Source of the DNA: Mucilaginibacter phenanthrenivorans
GTDB taxonomy: Bacteria; Bacteroidota; Bacteroidia; Sphingobacteriales; Sphingobacteriaceae
Assembly (NCBI RefSeq): GCF_024721155.1
Contig: NZ_JAHVAP010000001.1
Span: 124,001-188,000 of the forward strand
DNA: 64,000 nt
Direction: 5' to 3'
A model generated the notes under the pieces. That model was not told the origin of the DNA and searched no databases. It saw only the letters and a list, made by a program, of their open reading frames with translations. Positions 1 to 8,863 of the stretch are shown piece after piece (within the stretch, counting starts at the first letter, position 1; every line of letters begins with the position of its first letter). A program made the translations under genes and the position numbers.

Positions 1-255
1 ATCTTTTTTATAGTTGATGAGGCCCAAAACCTGACCCCGCACGAAGTAAAGACCATTATATCACGGGCAGGTGAGAACAGCAAGTTTGTTTTTACTGGCG
101 ATATATACCAGATTGATACACCTTATTTAGATGCTGAAAGCAACGGATTGTCGTATTTGATTGATAAGGCCAAGGGGCATCCGTTATATGCGCACATAAC
201 ATTACAAAAAGGAGAGCGGAGTGAGTTGGCTAATTTGGCTACGGAACTTTTGTAA
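1..255 (+). CDS. PhoH-like ATPase, C-terminal part (5' end outside window)
   Basis: The open frame enters from the left edge and ends at TAA 253-255, giving 84 residues. It begins with [12 protein letters not shown], a Walker B-type DEAQ box, followed by a sensor-like segment [11 protein letters not shown] and a late [14 protein letters not shown] stretch. This order is typical of the PhoH/YlaK ATPase domain, often fused downstream of a PIN nuclease domain in Bacteroidota. The family is linked to RNA metabolism and phosphate-starvation-type ATPases; the exact substrate is not known. Only the end of the ATPase core is visible, so I cannot tell whether the N-terminus carries a PIN domain. Confidence 0.8.
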   Translation: MFFIVDEAQNLTPHEVKTIISRAGENSKFVFTGDIYQIDTPYLDAESNGLSYLIDKAKGHPLYAHITLQKGERSELANLATELL

Positions 256-423
256 TCGCCAGGGCGGTTTATAATAAGCGGGTTGTCTGTGTGTCTTGTC
301 CTGAAATAGGTTTACACAAATAATGGAACAAAATAAAACAGGCTGATAATGAGCATGTTTCAAAGTGTTCCGGGTGTTCCACTGTGAAAAATGGAACGCT
401 TTGCCATAAAATGTATTACACTA

Positions 424-434
424 CCCCCCCCCCC
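424..434. repeat. Poly-C homopolymer tract (11 C)
   Basis: Eleven consecutive cytosines lie just beyond the stop codon of the FUSC gene, in the gap between two convergent genes. It is the only long C run I noticed in this AT-rich sequence. It could be a length-variable tract or an assembly length error; it does not touch a reading frame. Confidence 0.6.
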
Positions 435-449
435 GCGACAGCAAATTAA

Positions 450-2597
450 TTAGTTGACAATACTCTCCGTCACCCTTGCAATATCCGTACTTATCTTATT
501 AATAAATCCCAATTGTTCTTTTAGCAGTAAATCATCCGCAGAAACAGCTTTTGGCTCAACATCCGGATTGCCGGATAAAACCTTAGGCGAATTAACCTCA
601 ACCACGTCACCATCCAGCTTTCTACATGAATCATTCAATACCGCAATGCTGCGCTTTAACAATTTAAGATTTTCGGCCGGGGCCTTGTGCAATGCCCTGG
701 TTGTCACTGAAGATGCAATAGTCGCGATATACGAGGACAGGATATGGTTAAGCACCACGAATTTATGAACCTCCTTTATTTTTCGCTGCTTGCTTTTTGG
801 CTCTGAAGTCATCCGCTCAAAGGCAGCCGATAAGTTTGCCGACTTTACATAAACATCCTTTCGGGCCAGTTTATATTCTATCGAGCCTACCTCCTTGCCC
901 AGGATACTTTCAGCAATTTTAGCGAGATAGCTAACGTTGGCGTTTATCACTTCACGCAGGTTTTGCTGGATCTGCTCAAACTCCCAGCTCGGGAAAATCA
1001 GGTAGCTGGCAATAAATGCAATGGAGGAACCTATAACGGTATCGATGATTCGCTCTTTAACAACCATCCCAACCCCCAGGAATTTAAACAGGATCAGTAC
1101 ATAAGGTGTCATGAATATCACACTAACGACATAGTTTAATCGCAGGAAACTATACGTACCAATCATCAGGATAACCAGCAAAATAAATTGTGTATCCTTG
1201 TCGGGAATAAACATTAAAACGCCAATGCCTATAATGCCGCCTGCTATGGTGCCGATAAGGCGCTGGTAGTTGCGTTGTTTGGATAAACTAAATCCTGGTT
1301 TTAAAATCACGATAATAGTTAGCAACACCCAATAACTATGATGGCCTAACGCTATGAACTTTGCAGTGACAAAACCAACCAGACAAACAAGTGCAACCCT
1401 TAAAGCGTGTTTGAAAGTAGCTGAGTTAAAGGATAGGTTATCTGAAAATATATGGGGTGCATAATCCTGGTGAGTTACAAATTTTGAATATTCATAATTA
1501 TCATCGTTTTTCTCTAATAGAGCCTCCGCCGATCGCGAGTTATAATAACCATAGATGCTTTTTATCCGTTCATTCAGGTCGCGCAGGTTTATCAAGATCT
1601 TCTTTAAGGCGATGTTGCTGGTGGCCTGGTCGTTGGTGCCAATTTCATCAATCCTGATCTTTAATTTTTCAAGGCCGGTGTTAAAATCAGGTTTATGTTT
1701 GCTGCGCGAATTGGACAAAACCATGTAGGCGATATTGTCCAGCTCATCAGCCATTTCCTGCAGTAAATCGGCTATTTGTTTCAAAACGCCGCTTGCCTTA
1801 AATTTTTCACGGATATGTCCATAGTCGTAGTGAGTTGCCATAATTTGCTCGTACATATCCACCAAATCAATAAAAGTTAAGACCATTAGCCTACTTGGAT
1901 TAGTGGATTCCTTTACCATTACCCGGGTTTTGAATAGCAGCTCGCGAACAGCGTCCTGGTGCTGACTTACCTTTATTTGCTGCGATACCAGTTTGCGATA
2001 GTTTTCGTCGATGTCTGTATCTGATAAATAGAAATCTGCCTTTATCCGCACGAACTTGGCTATATCGGCAATGTTCTCGCCAAGAGTTTGTTGCGCCGCG
2101 CGATAGGGGCGAATTCCGAAGAAAATCAGGCTAAACAGCAAGTACCAAATGCCGCCTGCTAAAATTGTCAGGCTCAACGGTAATACCTCATCTGGCTTTG
2201 CCGCTTTATCCATCATAAATATCATGGCAAGCAAGGCACATGTTCCTACAGACGCGGCCCGGTTGCCATAAACAATAAACATGGAGAAGAAGAAGGAAAA
2301 AAGTGTGATCTCCAACCCCAAAGTAAAAACGTTAAGCCGCGCAAAACCAGTTATAGCTGCTACAACAAAAAGGAACAAATTGCCGATGGCCATAGCATTA
2401 CGCTTATGATATAATGGCCCCGGGGCGTCAATAGTGCAAATGCATAAAGCCCCTAACGACATGGTAATACCCACATCAAAATGGTTAAGCTGCATTAAAA
2501 AAAGTGAAGGAAACAAAATGCCGAACGACATTCTTAAACCATCAGAAAAATACTGGCTGTAAAAAAAGCTTTTTATCTCCCTGAAGTCTGTTTTCAT
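450..2597 (-). CDS. FUSC-family inner membrane protein (YccS-like)
   Basis: The product has 715 residues starting at ATG 2597; a TTG eleven codons upstream (2630) is also in frame but less likely. Two hydrophobic blocks, roughly residues 15-165 and 400-550, are separated by a long charged, helical cytoplasmic region. This is the duplicated architecture of the FUSC (fusaric acid resistance) / YccS family of putative efflux or envelope-associated permeases. The second block contains a GTIAGGIIGIGVLMF-type glycine-rich segment usual for FUSC domains. It is transcribed divergently from ppc and stands alone. Substrate is unknown; assignment to the family is firm, any transport role is inference. 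Confidence 0.8.
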   Translation of the reverse strand: MKTDFREIKSFFYSQYFSDGLRMSFGILFPSLFLMQLNHFDVGITMSLGALCICTIDAPGPLYHKRNAMAIGNLFLFVVAAITGFARLNVFTLGLEITLFSFFFSMFIVYGNRAASVGTCALLAMIFMMDKAAKPDEVLPLSLTILAGGIWYLLFSLIFFGIRPYRAAQQTLGENIADIAKFVRIKADFYLSDTDIDENYRKLVSQQIKVSQHQDAVRELLFKTRVMVKESTNPSRLMVLTFIDLVDMYEQIMATHYDYGHIREKFKASGVLKQIADLLQEMADELDNIAYMVLSNSRSKHKPDFNTGLEKLKIRIDEIGTNDQATSNIALKKILINLRDLNERIKSIYGYYNSRSAEALLEKNDDNYEYSKFVTHQDYAPHIFSDNLSFNSATFKHALRVALVCLVGFVTAKFIALGHHSYWVLLTIIVILKPGFSLSKQRNYQRLIGTIAGGIIGIGVLMFIPDKDTQFILLVILMIGTYSFLRLNYVVSVIFMTPYVLILFKFLGVGMVVKERIIDTVIGSSIAFIASYLIFPSWEFEQIQQNLREVINANVSYLAKIAESILGKEVGSIEYKLARKDVYVKSANLSAAFERMTSEPKSKQRKIKEVHKFVVLNHILSSYIATIASSVTTRALHKAPAENLKLLKRSIAVLNDSCRKLDGDVVEVNSPKVLSGNPDVEPKAVSADDLLLKEQLGFINKISTDIARVTESIVN

Positions 2598-2836
2598 AAA
2601 TGCTTTTTTAGGCCTAAAATCAGCACTCAAATTTACAAAAATTAAATTATAAAGGTTTATTTTAATAAATATGGCATTAATACTAGTTAACCATTATTAA
2701 TTACTCATTATTTATTAATTTTAAGCGTCAGAAACCGTAATTCATAAGCCGAAAAATAAAACAGAGGTTTTGAATCCTTTATCTGCGCCAATTGTATAAC
2801 CAATTATAGTAAACTTATTTTTTATCTAATAGCTAT

Positions 2837-5416
2837 ATGCCATCAACGTTAAAACTCAGTCAAAGAGAAACAGCTTTTAATAATGAAGTTGTAACCCGTT
2901 TTGAGTTATATAACAGTTTATTCCAAACGCTGCCTTTTTACCAGGTTAAAGATACGGGGATTTTGTTGCCGTTTTTTAGTTCGCATTGCGAGAAAGAGGC
3001 AAACAAGCAGTTGTCACCTACGGAAATTATTGAGTCGTTTTTCAAGAAATATGTTCCGGATATTGATCATCGCGAGCAGATCAACCGCATGTTCCGTTTT
3101 ATACAATATATAGAGCGGCAGGTGGTTTTGTTTGACGCGATTGAGGACTCTTCATTTACCAAGATTGGGCGTGAAGACGAAACAGGTACCATGCAAAGCT
3201 TATTACAGCAAGCATCGGTAAGTGAGCAACAGCGGGCTAATATCGGCAAAAAGCTGGATGAGTTTTCGCTAAGGTTGGTACTTACCGCACACCCCACACA
3301 ATTTTACCCGGGCTCAGTTCTTGGTATCATGACCGATCTTATCGAGGCCTTAAAGGCTAACGATATAAACACCATTGATGTTTTATTACAGCAACTCGGT
3401 AAAACACCATTCTTTAATAAAACATCGCCAACACCGTTTGATGAGGCAGTGAGCCTTGCCTGGTTTCTTGAAAATATATTTTACAACGCGATATCAGGAA
3501 TTCAATCAAAACTGGAGGAAGAGTTTGAATTGGACACCGATCGGGTCAATCAAATGTTACAGCTGGGCTTTTGGCCGGGTGGTGACAGGGATGGTAATCC
3601 AAATGTAAGCAGTGATATTACTAAGGCTGTGGCTGGTTTTTTAAGGCAAAGAGTTTTTCGGGCATATTACCGCGACTTTAGGGTGCTTAAGCGCAGGATA
3701 ACGTTTAGGGGAGTAGAAAAGTCGATGGTGACGCTTGAACGGCTGATCTATGATAATGCCTACAGCAAGCAAGAACCGAAGAACGTTCAACCGGAAATCC
3801 TTGAGGTGCTACAGTCTATAAGACAGACGTTAATTGCTGATCATGACAGTTTGTTTGTTAAAGTTGTTGACGATTTGATTAAAAAGGTACGGCTGTTTGG
3901 CTGCTATTTTGCAACGCTTGACATAAGACAGGACAGCAGGGTATTGCGTAAGGTATTCAATTTTACAACAGAAAAAGCACCGGAAACCGGAATCGTAGCT
4001 GGTTACGGCGACCTGGATGAGGCTGAAAAATTGAAGCAAATCTCGTTTAATAAGGTTGATTACCATTGCCCGGTTGATGCTGATAAGCTGATTTGTGATA
4101 CCCTGAATACCATCAGGCTGATGAAACAAATTCAGCATTCCAATGGTGAAAAGGCATGCCAGCGTTTTATAATCAGCAATTGCCAGCAGGCGTCTGATAT
4201 TCTGCAATTGATAGATCTGTTTTTATGGAGCGGATGGGATAAGGATAACCTGAGTGTTGACTTCATGCCATTGTTTGAGACCGTAAATGATCTAACTCAC
4301 GCAGCCGAGGTTATGGAGCGTTTATATACGCATCCATTCTATAAGGAGCATTTGCAGAAAAGAGAAAACCTGCAATCAATAATGCTAGGGTTTTCCGACA
4401 GTACAAAGGATGGTGGTTACCTTATGGCTAACTGGTCTATCTACAAGGCTAAGGTTGAACTTACGGCTATGGCACGGAAATATGGCATTGCCCTTGCTTT
4501 TTTTGATGGCAGAGGCGGCCCGCCAGCGCGTGGCGGTGGCAAAACACATCGTTTTTATGCGTCGATGGGCGAGGAGATAGCTAACGAACATATCCAGTTA
4601 ACTATACAAGGACAAACTGTAAGCTCTCAGTATGGCTCGGTGGAAACTGCCCGTTTCAATATGGAGCAATTGATCAATGCTGGTATTATATCTGCGTTGC
4701 ATCCAAATCGTAACGACCTGCTCGATAATCGCCACAAGGAACTGATCTCTACAATGGCAGATGAGAGTTATAAATTGTTTATTGCACTACGCCAGCATCC
4801 TTTGTTTGTGGAATATTTAGAGACCTTTAGTCCGCTAAAATTACTTTCTCATATCAACATCAGCAGCAGGCCGACAAAACGTAATACCGATTCTGCCTTA
4901 AAGCTGGAAGACCTGCGTGCAATTAGCTTTGTTACTTCATGGAGCCAGCTTAAACAAAGCATTCCCGGTTTTTATGGTGTGGGTACTGCACTAAGCAAAA
5001 TGAAGGAAAGTGGAAATTGGGACGAGATAAAAAAATTGTATCAGCGTTCAGGCTTCTTTAAAACAATGGTGGATAATTGTACCATGTCAATGTCAAAATC
5101 AGATTTTCGGGTTACCGCTTACCTTGAAAATGATGAAAAGTTCGGCCCATTCTGGAAACTACTTAAGGATGAATTTGAACTAACGAAGGCCATGTTGCTT
5201 GAATTAACAGGCAGTAATGTTTTAATGCAGGAATATCCGGTTGAACGAAAATCAATCGCCATCCGTGAGCGAATAGTGTTACCGCTGGTTATTATGCAGC
5301 ACTATGCATTGCAATGTTTAAATGGCTGTAACGATGAAGAACTGATAAAGATTTATAATAAGTTGGTGATCCGTACGGTATATGGCATTGTGAATGCAGG
5401 GAGGAATTTGGCATAA
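2837..5416 (+). CDS. ppc: Phosphoenolpyruvate carboxylase
   Basis: The 859-residue product carries the diagnostic PEPC signatures in order: LVLTAHPTQ near residue 153 (catalytic His), FWPGGDRDGNP near 250, a GFSDSTKDGGYL active-site segment near 517 and the FDGRGGPPARGGGKTH glycine loop near 559. The enzyme carboxylates PEP with bicarbonate to oxaloacetate, replenishing the TCA cycle. Length is within the bacterial range, somewhat under E. coli PEPC. The very C-terminus reads VNAGRNLA, whereas enterobacterial enzymes end around a conserved RNTG; this is a variation I note without functional weight. It is a single gene, divergent from the FUSC gene across a 239-nt AT-rich spacer. Confidence 0.95.
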   Translation: MPSTLKLSQRETAFNNEVVTRFELYNSLFQTLPFYQVKDTGILLPFFSSHCEKEANKQLSPTEIIESFFKKYVPDIDHREQINRMFRFIQYIERQVVLFDAIEDSSFTKIGREDETGTMQSLLQQASVSEQQRANIGKKLDEFSLRLVLTAHPTQFYPGSVLGIMTDLIEALKANDINTIDVLLQQLGKTPFFNKTSPTPFDEAVSLAWFLENIFYNAISGIQSKLEEEFELDTDRVNQMLQLGFWPGGDRDGNPNVSSDITKAVAGFLRQRVFRAYYRDFRVLKRRITFRGVEKSMVTLERLIYDNAYSKQEPKNVQPEILEVLQSIRQTLIADHDSLFVKVVDDLIKKVRLFGCYFATLDIRQDSRVLRKVFNFTTEKAPETGIVAGYGDLDEAEKLKQISFNKVDYHCPVDADKLICDTLNTIRLMKQIQHSNGEKACQRFIISNCQQASDILQLIDLFLWSGWDKDNLSVDFMPLFETVNDLTHAAEVMERLYTHPFYKEHLQKRENLQSIMLGFSDSTKDGGYLMANWSIYKAKVELTAMARKYGIALAFFDGRGGPPARGGGKTHRFYASMGEEIANEHIQLTIQGQTVSSQYGSVETARFNMEQLINAGIISALHPNRNDLLDNRHKELISTMADESYKLFIALRQHPLFVEYLETFSPLKLLSHINISSRPTKRNTDSALKLEDLRAISFVTSWSQLKQSIPGFYGVGTALSKMKESGNWDEIKKLYQRSGFFKTMVDNCTMSMSKSDFRVTAYLENDEKFGPFWKLLKDEFELTKAMLLELTGSNVLMQEYPVERKSIAIRERIVLPLVIMQHYALQCLNGCNDEELIKIYNKLVIRTVYGIVNAGRNLA

Positions 5417-5507
5417 CATTTAACTCGTTATATTTCTGTCTTTCTGACTTCTTTCCAAACTTCAAGCGCGTTTATTTGTTATACTTGCAGATAAACTTAA
5501 CCGCTTT

Positions 5508-6032
5508 ATGATGAAGAACTTAATTTACCTGCTGACAGGTTTAATGTTTTTGCTTTTTACCGAAGCTTGCCAGGATAAAAAAGGTAGAAATTATAACCAG
5601 CAGCAACAAGACGAGATAACATTTGTTAAGAGCGGCATAGAAGGTGGGCTTACTGAAGTAAAGGCGTCTGGCCTGGCTATCACCAATTCAAATAATCAAA
5701 AGGTTATTGGGCTTGCAAAAATGATCATCGACGATCATACAAACGCGGGAGATGAATTCAAGAAACTTGAATCGGATAAAAAGATCGCTGAGAATGACAC
5801 CATCAGCAGTGCACATCAGCAAATGATCGGTGATCTTTCAAAAAAATCAGGAGTGGCATTTGATAAAGCTTATATACAAATGATGATTGCTGATCATGAA
5901 CAGGCGGTAAAGTTATTTACTGCAGCCAGCACAAGTCCGGATAATGCTATAAAAAAAGTAGCATCTGAAAATCTCCCAACCATAAAAATGCACCTGGATT
6001 CTGCAAATGCAATTTCAACTACCCTGAAATAA
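5508..6032 (+). CDS. DUF4142 domain lipoprotein
   Basis: The 174-residue protein begins with a short hydrophobic signal ending in LLFTEAC, a plausible lipobox with the cysteine at residue 21. The mature part is an all-helical DUF4142 (ferritin-like bundle) domain with the characteristic IIDDHTNAGDEFKKL and MIADHEQAVKLF segments, each with Asp-His pairs. DUF4142 proteins are widespread secreted or lipid-anchored proteins of unknown role, often linked with stress. It sits 91 nt after ppc and is probably transcribed on its own. Confidence 0.85.
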   Translation: MMKNLIYLLTGLMFLLFTEACQDKKGRNYNQQQQDEITFVKSGIEGGLTEVKASGLAITNSNNQKVIGLAKMIIDDHTNAGDEFKKLESDKKIAENDTISSAHQQMIGDLSKKSGVAFDKAYIQMMIADHEQAVKLFTAASTSPDNAIKKVASENLPTIKMHLDSANAISTTLK

Positions 6033-6092
6033 CAACCCCATTATCTTGCCTCCTTAGTTATTATTTACTAGGCGATTTCTTGTGTAACACTG

Positions 6093-6100
6093 TATATTTG
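6093..6100 (+). promoter_or_regulatory. Bacteroidota -7 element before tmk
   Basis: TATATTTG matches the Bacteroidota -7 consensus TAnnTTTG. A good -33 TTTG at 19-21 nt upstream is not visible. Its position downstream of an in-frame TTG at 6080 argues that translation of tmk begins at ATG 6119. Confidence 0.4.
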
Positions 6101-6118
6101 GGCGCATACAAATATTTA

Positions 6119-6763
6119 ATGAAGAAGAATTTTTTTATAGCCTTTGAGGGGATCGACGGCAGCGGTAAAAGCACACAGGTAAAATTATTGAAGGAAAAGC
6201 TGGAAGCTGCCGGCTTAAAAGTTTATGTTACTTGCGAGCCCACAGATAGCCCAATGGGTAAAATGATAAGGGACATCTTCAGTCATAAAATTGAAGCTGA
6301 CCATCGAACGATTGCTGCGCTATTTGTAGCAGACCGCCTTGATCATTTGTTGAATAAAACCAATGGAATTTTAAAAATGCTGGAAGATGGTTATACGGTG
6401 ATAACTGACCGGTATTATCTTTCGTCGTACGCTTATCAAAGCCCCTATATGGATCTGAACTGGGTAATCCAGGCAAACTCATTAAGCGCAGGCCTGCTGC
6501 GACCAGACCTGAATATCTACATCGACATATCGCCGGAAATAAGTATTGAACGAATTAATAAAGGAAGAACCTCTGTTGAACTTTACGAGACCATTGGTAA
6601 CCTAAAGAATGTAAGGGACAAATACTTTGAAATAATTGAATTGCTAAAAAACGAGGAAAAAATCTTTGTTACAAATGGAAACCAGGCGCCTGGTGGAATA
6701 GCAAATGAAATTTGGACAGAAATATCGAACAGGTTCCTGGAAGATCCCGAAAATAAAAATTAA
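6119..6763 (+). CDS. tmk: Thymidylate kinase (dTMP kinase)
   Basis: Counting from ATG 6119, the 214-residue protein starts MKKNFFIAFEGIDGSGKST, with the P-loop GIDGSGKST at residues 11-19. It continues with the dTMP kinase features VTCEPTDSPMG and VITDRYYLSSYAYQ (the DRY motif). It phosphorylates dTMP to dTDP in DNA precursor synthesis. I chose 6119 over an in-frame TTG at 6080 because the P-loop then lies at the usual distance from the N-terminus and a -7 promoter element lies between the two. The length matches the family. Confidence 0.93.
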   Translation: MKKNFFIAFEGIDGSGKSTQVKLLKEKLEAAGLKVYVTCEPTDSPMGKMIRDIFSHKIEADHRTIAALFVADRLDHLLNKTNGILKMLEDGYTVITDRYYLSSYAYQSPYMDLNWVIQANSLSAGLLRPDLNIYIDISPEISIERINKGRTSVELYETIGNLKNVRDKYFEIIELLKNEEKIFVTNGNQAPGGIANEIWTEISNRFLEDPENKN

Positions 6764-6776
6764 AGATTCTGGCTAA

Positions 6777-6899
6777 TTAATTGCCTTTGCGTGATGGTAG
6801 GGGCGATTTAGCTCTCACAGGAACAGGAGCAAGAACAGCTTTTTTGTTTGGCAGAAAACCGTGTTTTATTAAAAAGTCAACTAGTGTATTGCGTTTCAT
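6777..6899 (-). CDS. Possible 40-residue basic small protein
   Basis: A short frame, ATG 6899 to TAA 6777-6779, encodes MKRNTLVDFLIKHGFLPNKK followed by a Pro/Lys/Arg-rich tail. It fills the gap between the convergent tmk and DUF763 genes. There is no recognised family and no clear promoter or ribosome site. The first 20 residues look like a compact amphipathic helix and the composition is protein-like rather than random, but conservation is the only way to decide. Confidence 0.3.
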   Translation of the reverse strand: MKRNTLVDFLIKHGFLPNKKAVLAPVPVRAKSPLPSRKGN

Positions 6900-7052
6900 G
6901 TTTGTCAATTTTAAGGTAATAATCTATCAAACGTTTTCTCTTCCTCAAAATTATAAATAATTATGAGAAATCCAAATATTTTTAATGTCAATTTAATTAA
7001 CAACAGCGTTTATTGACATTTGTTTAATTAATCAGGCAAATAACACAAATGC

Positions 7053-8255
7053 TTAAAATAGAGTAAGTTGATGTTGTTGCGGTGGTTTTGCTCTTCCTAA
7101 TACGGTGCGGCCTCCGTATTTCCAGGAATTATTTCGCTCCTCTTCAATTACTTTATCAAAATTGGCATTTGGGATGAAATCCTGTTCAGCCCTTTGTGCA
7201 ATTTGTGTAAGGCGCTTTATAGCTTCATTCTTTTCCGATTCGCCCAATTTGGCTTTATAAATAGCTGTTTGAAGTACACCGATGGTTTCGTCATAAACCT
7301 TTGTAGGTACGGGGAATGGGTGTCCATCCTTCCCGCCATGCGCAAACGAGAACCTGGCGGGGTCCTTAAATCGTGATGGCGTACCATGGATAACCTCACT
7401 CACCAATGCTAATGATTGCAGTGTTCGTGGGCCAAGCCCCTGTAATTGCAATAATCCCTCAAAATCTTTTGGCTGTTTTTCGTGTGCCAGCCATAAGACT
7501 GCACCAAGTCTTTTCAAGTCCACGTCTTTTGCCCGTACGTCGTGATGATTGGGCATCGTTAATTTGCTGATTTCCCTGAGCATGGTTTCAGGATGTTCGG
7601 ATGCAATTTGCATAACCCCTTTTCGGGCGCTATCAGCCTGCGTGTCGGCCATGTTTAAAATGTTGCCGGTGTTTTGTCCGTATATAAACGTATGCGGATC
7701 GTCTACAAACGAGGTGAGCTGTTCTGAATGCCAGTGATAACGGCGGGCTGTTTTACTTGCAGCGCTCATTCCCTGTTGTACCACGGCCCATTTGCCACTG
7801 CTGCTTAAAATAAAATTGTGGGTATACAATTGAAAGCCATCCTGGATAGCAGTGTTGTCAACCTTTGCGCTTAGCTTACTGCATTTAACCAGGTGATTAC
7901 CATCAAGGCCTGTGGCTTCGCTGACCTTTATCAACTCGTCAGGTGTTCGCCGGGAATGATTACCCTTGCCACCACAAATGTAAATCCCTAACTCTTTACT
8001 ATGCGGATTTACCGCGCGTTTTAATGCCCCCATCACCGAAGTTGTAATGCCGGACGAATGCCAGTCCATCCCCATCACCGCGCCCAGGCTTTGGAACCAG
8101 AAGGGATCGCTTAATCGACGGAGCACTTCATCCTTGCCATAATCCAACACAATATTCTCCACCACAGCCAAACCCAGCTTCGCCATCCGTTCGGCAAGCC
8201 AAACAGGCACGTAGCCATAATGTAAAGGCAGGTCAGCACTTCCCGAACGCTTCAT
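7053..8255 (-). CDS. DUF763 domain protein
   Basis: The 400-residue product matches the DUF763 pattern throughout: N-terminal MKRSGSADLPLHYGYVPVWL, then GMDWHSSGITTSVMGALK, and GQNTGNILNMADTQ. A helix-hairpin-helix-like segment LLQLQGLGPRTLQSLALVSE follows near residue 270, consistent with DNA binding. DUF763 proteins occur sporadically in archaea and bacteria and are suspected nucleases or repair factors; no activity is established to my knowledge. It begins 19 nt after the stop of the DUF4268 gene on the same strand, so the two are probably co-transcribed. The cellular role is unknown. Confidence 0.85.
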   Translation of the reverse strand: MKRSGSADLPLHYGYVPVWLAERMAKLGLAVVENIVLDYGKDEVLRRLSDPFWFQSLGAVMGMDWHSSGITTSVMGALKRAVNPHSKELGIYICGGKGNHSRRTPDELIKVSEATGLDGNHLVKCSKLSAKVDNTAIQDGFQLYTHNFILSSSGKWAVVQQGMSAASKTARRYHWHSEQLTSFVDDPHTFIYGQNTGNILNMADTQADSARKGVMQIASEHPETMLREISKLTMPNHHDVRAKDVDLKRLGAVLWLAHEKQPKDFEGLLQLQGLGPRTLQSLALVSEVIHGTPSRFKDPARFSFAHGGKDGHPFPVPTKVYDETIGVLQTAIYKAKLGESEKNEAIKRLTQIAQRAEQDFIPNANFDKVIEEERNNSWKYGGRTVLGRAKPPQQHQLTLF

Positions 8256-8274
8256 GCTAACAAATTTAGTAAAA

Positions 8275-8736
8275 TTACTTCAACGCATCAAATCCGTATT
8301 TTACATCATTCCAAAATTCATCCAAAGCAATTATCCGTGGTTTAAAAAAGGAGATCAATGTTGGCCAGTCGTTTTTATTGAAAATACTTACACCATTTAT
8401 TTGTTTGTAAATGCGGCTGACGGTTTTGCCATATTCATCCCTCGCATGTAGTTCCCACTCCCAGGGTTCATCGAGAGCAGCGGCCAGGATGTTTTTATAC
8501 TCCTTAAATTGCTCAAAAAATAATTCCTGTATTCCCGGGTCGGGATGGGTAAGTTCAATGGCAATCGACGCTGTGCGTTTATCGGCCTGCATTTTAAAAA
8601 ATACATGCTTTATCCCGGTTTTATAATTTACCCAGTTAACCCGCAAGCCCTCTGCCGACTGATGCGGTGAAATATATTGCCCGAAGGCCGTCCAGAATTC
8701 CTGCTTTAATTGTGATGCTTCTTCCTTGCTGTACAA
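8275..8736 (-). CDS. DUF4268 domain protein
   Basis: The 153-residue protein begins MYSKEEASQLKQEFWTAFGQ, the common N-terminus of DUF4268 proteins. The start codon is therefore the TTG at 8736: the upstream frame reaches a stop (8749-8751) without an ATG, and the next internal Met would remove conserved sequence. The fold is often found in restriction-like or nuclease contexts, but the short free-standing version has no assigned function. It is the first gene of a likely two-gene unit with the DUF763 gene and is divergent from the fucosidase gene. Confidence 0.8.
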   Translation of the reverse strand: MYSKEEASQLKQEFWTAFGQYISPHQSAEGLRVNWVNYKTGIKHVFFKMQADKRTASIAIELTHPDPGIQELFFEQFKEYKNILAAALDEPWEWELHARDEYGKTVSRIYKQINGVSIFNKNDWPTLISFFKPRIIALDEFWNDVKYGFDALK

Positions 8737-8863
8737 ACCGTTTTTTATTTATTGGATAAACTTAATAGAAAATTCGACACAAAATGGCGCTCAAAACAAT
8801 TTGTTCGGTTATCTGAAATGCAAATTTATTACATTCGTAAACGGATTAAAATATAATACAACT

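Noticed and set aside
6080..6118. Upstream TTG start for thymidylate kinase
   Set aside because: A -7 promoter element lies between it and ATG 6119, and the P-loop would be too far from the N-terminus.
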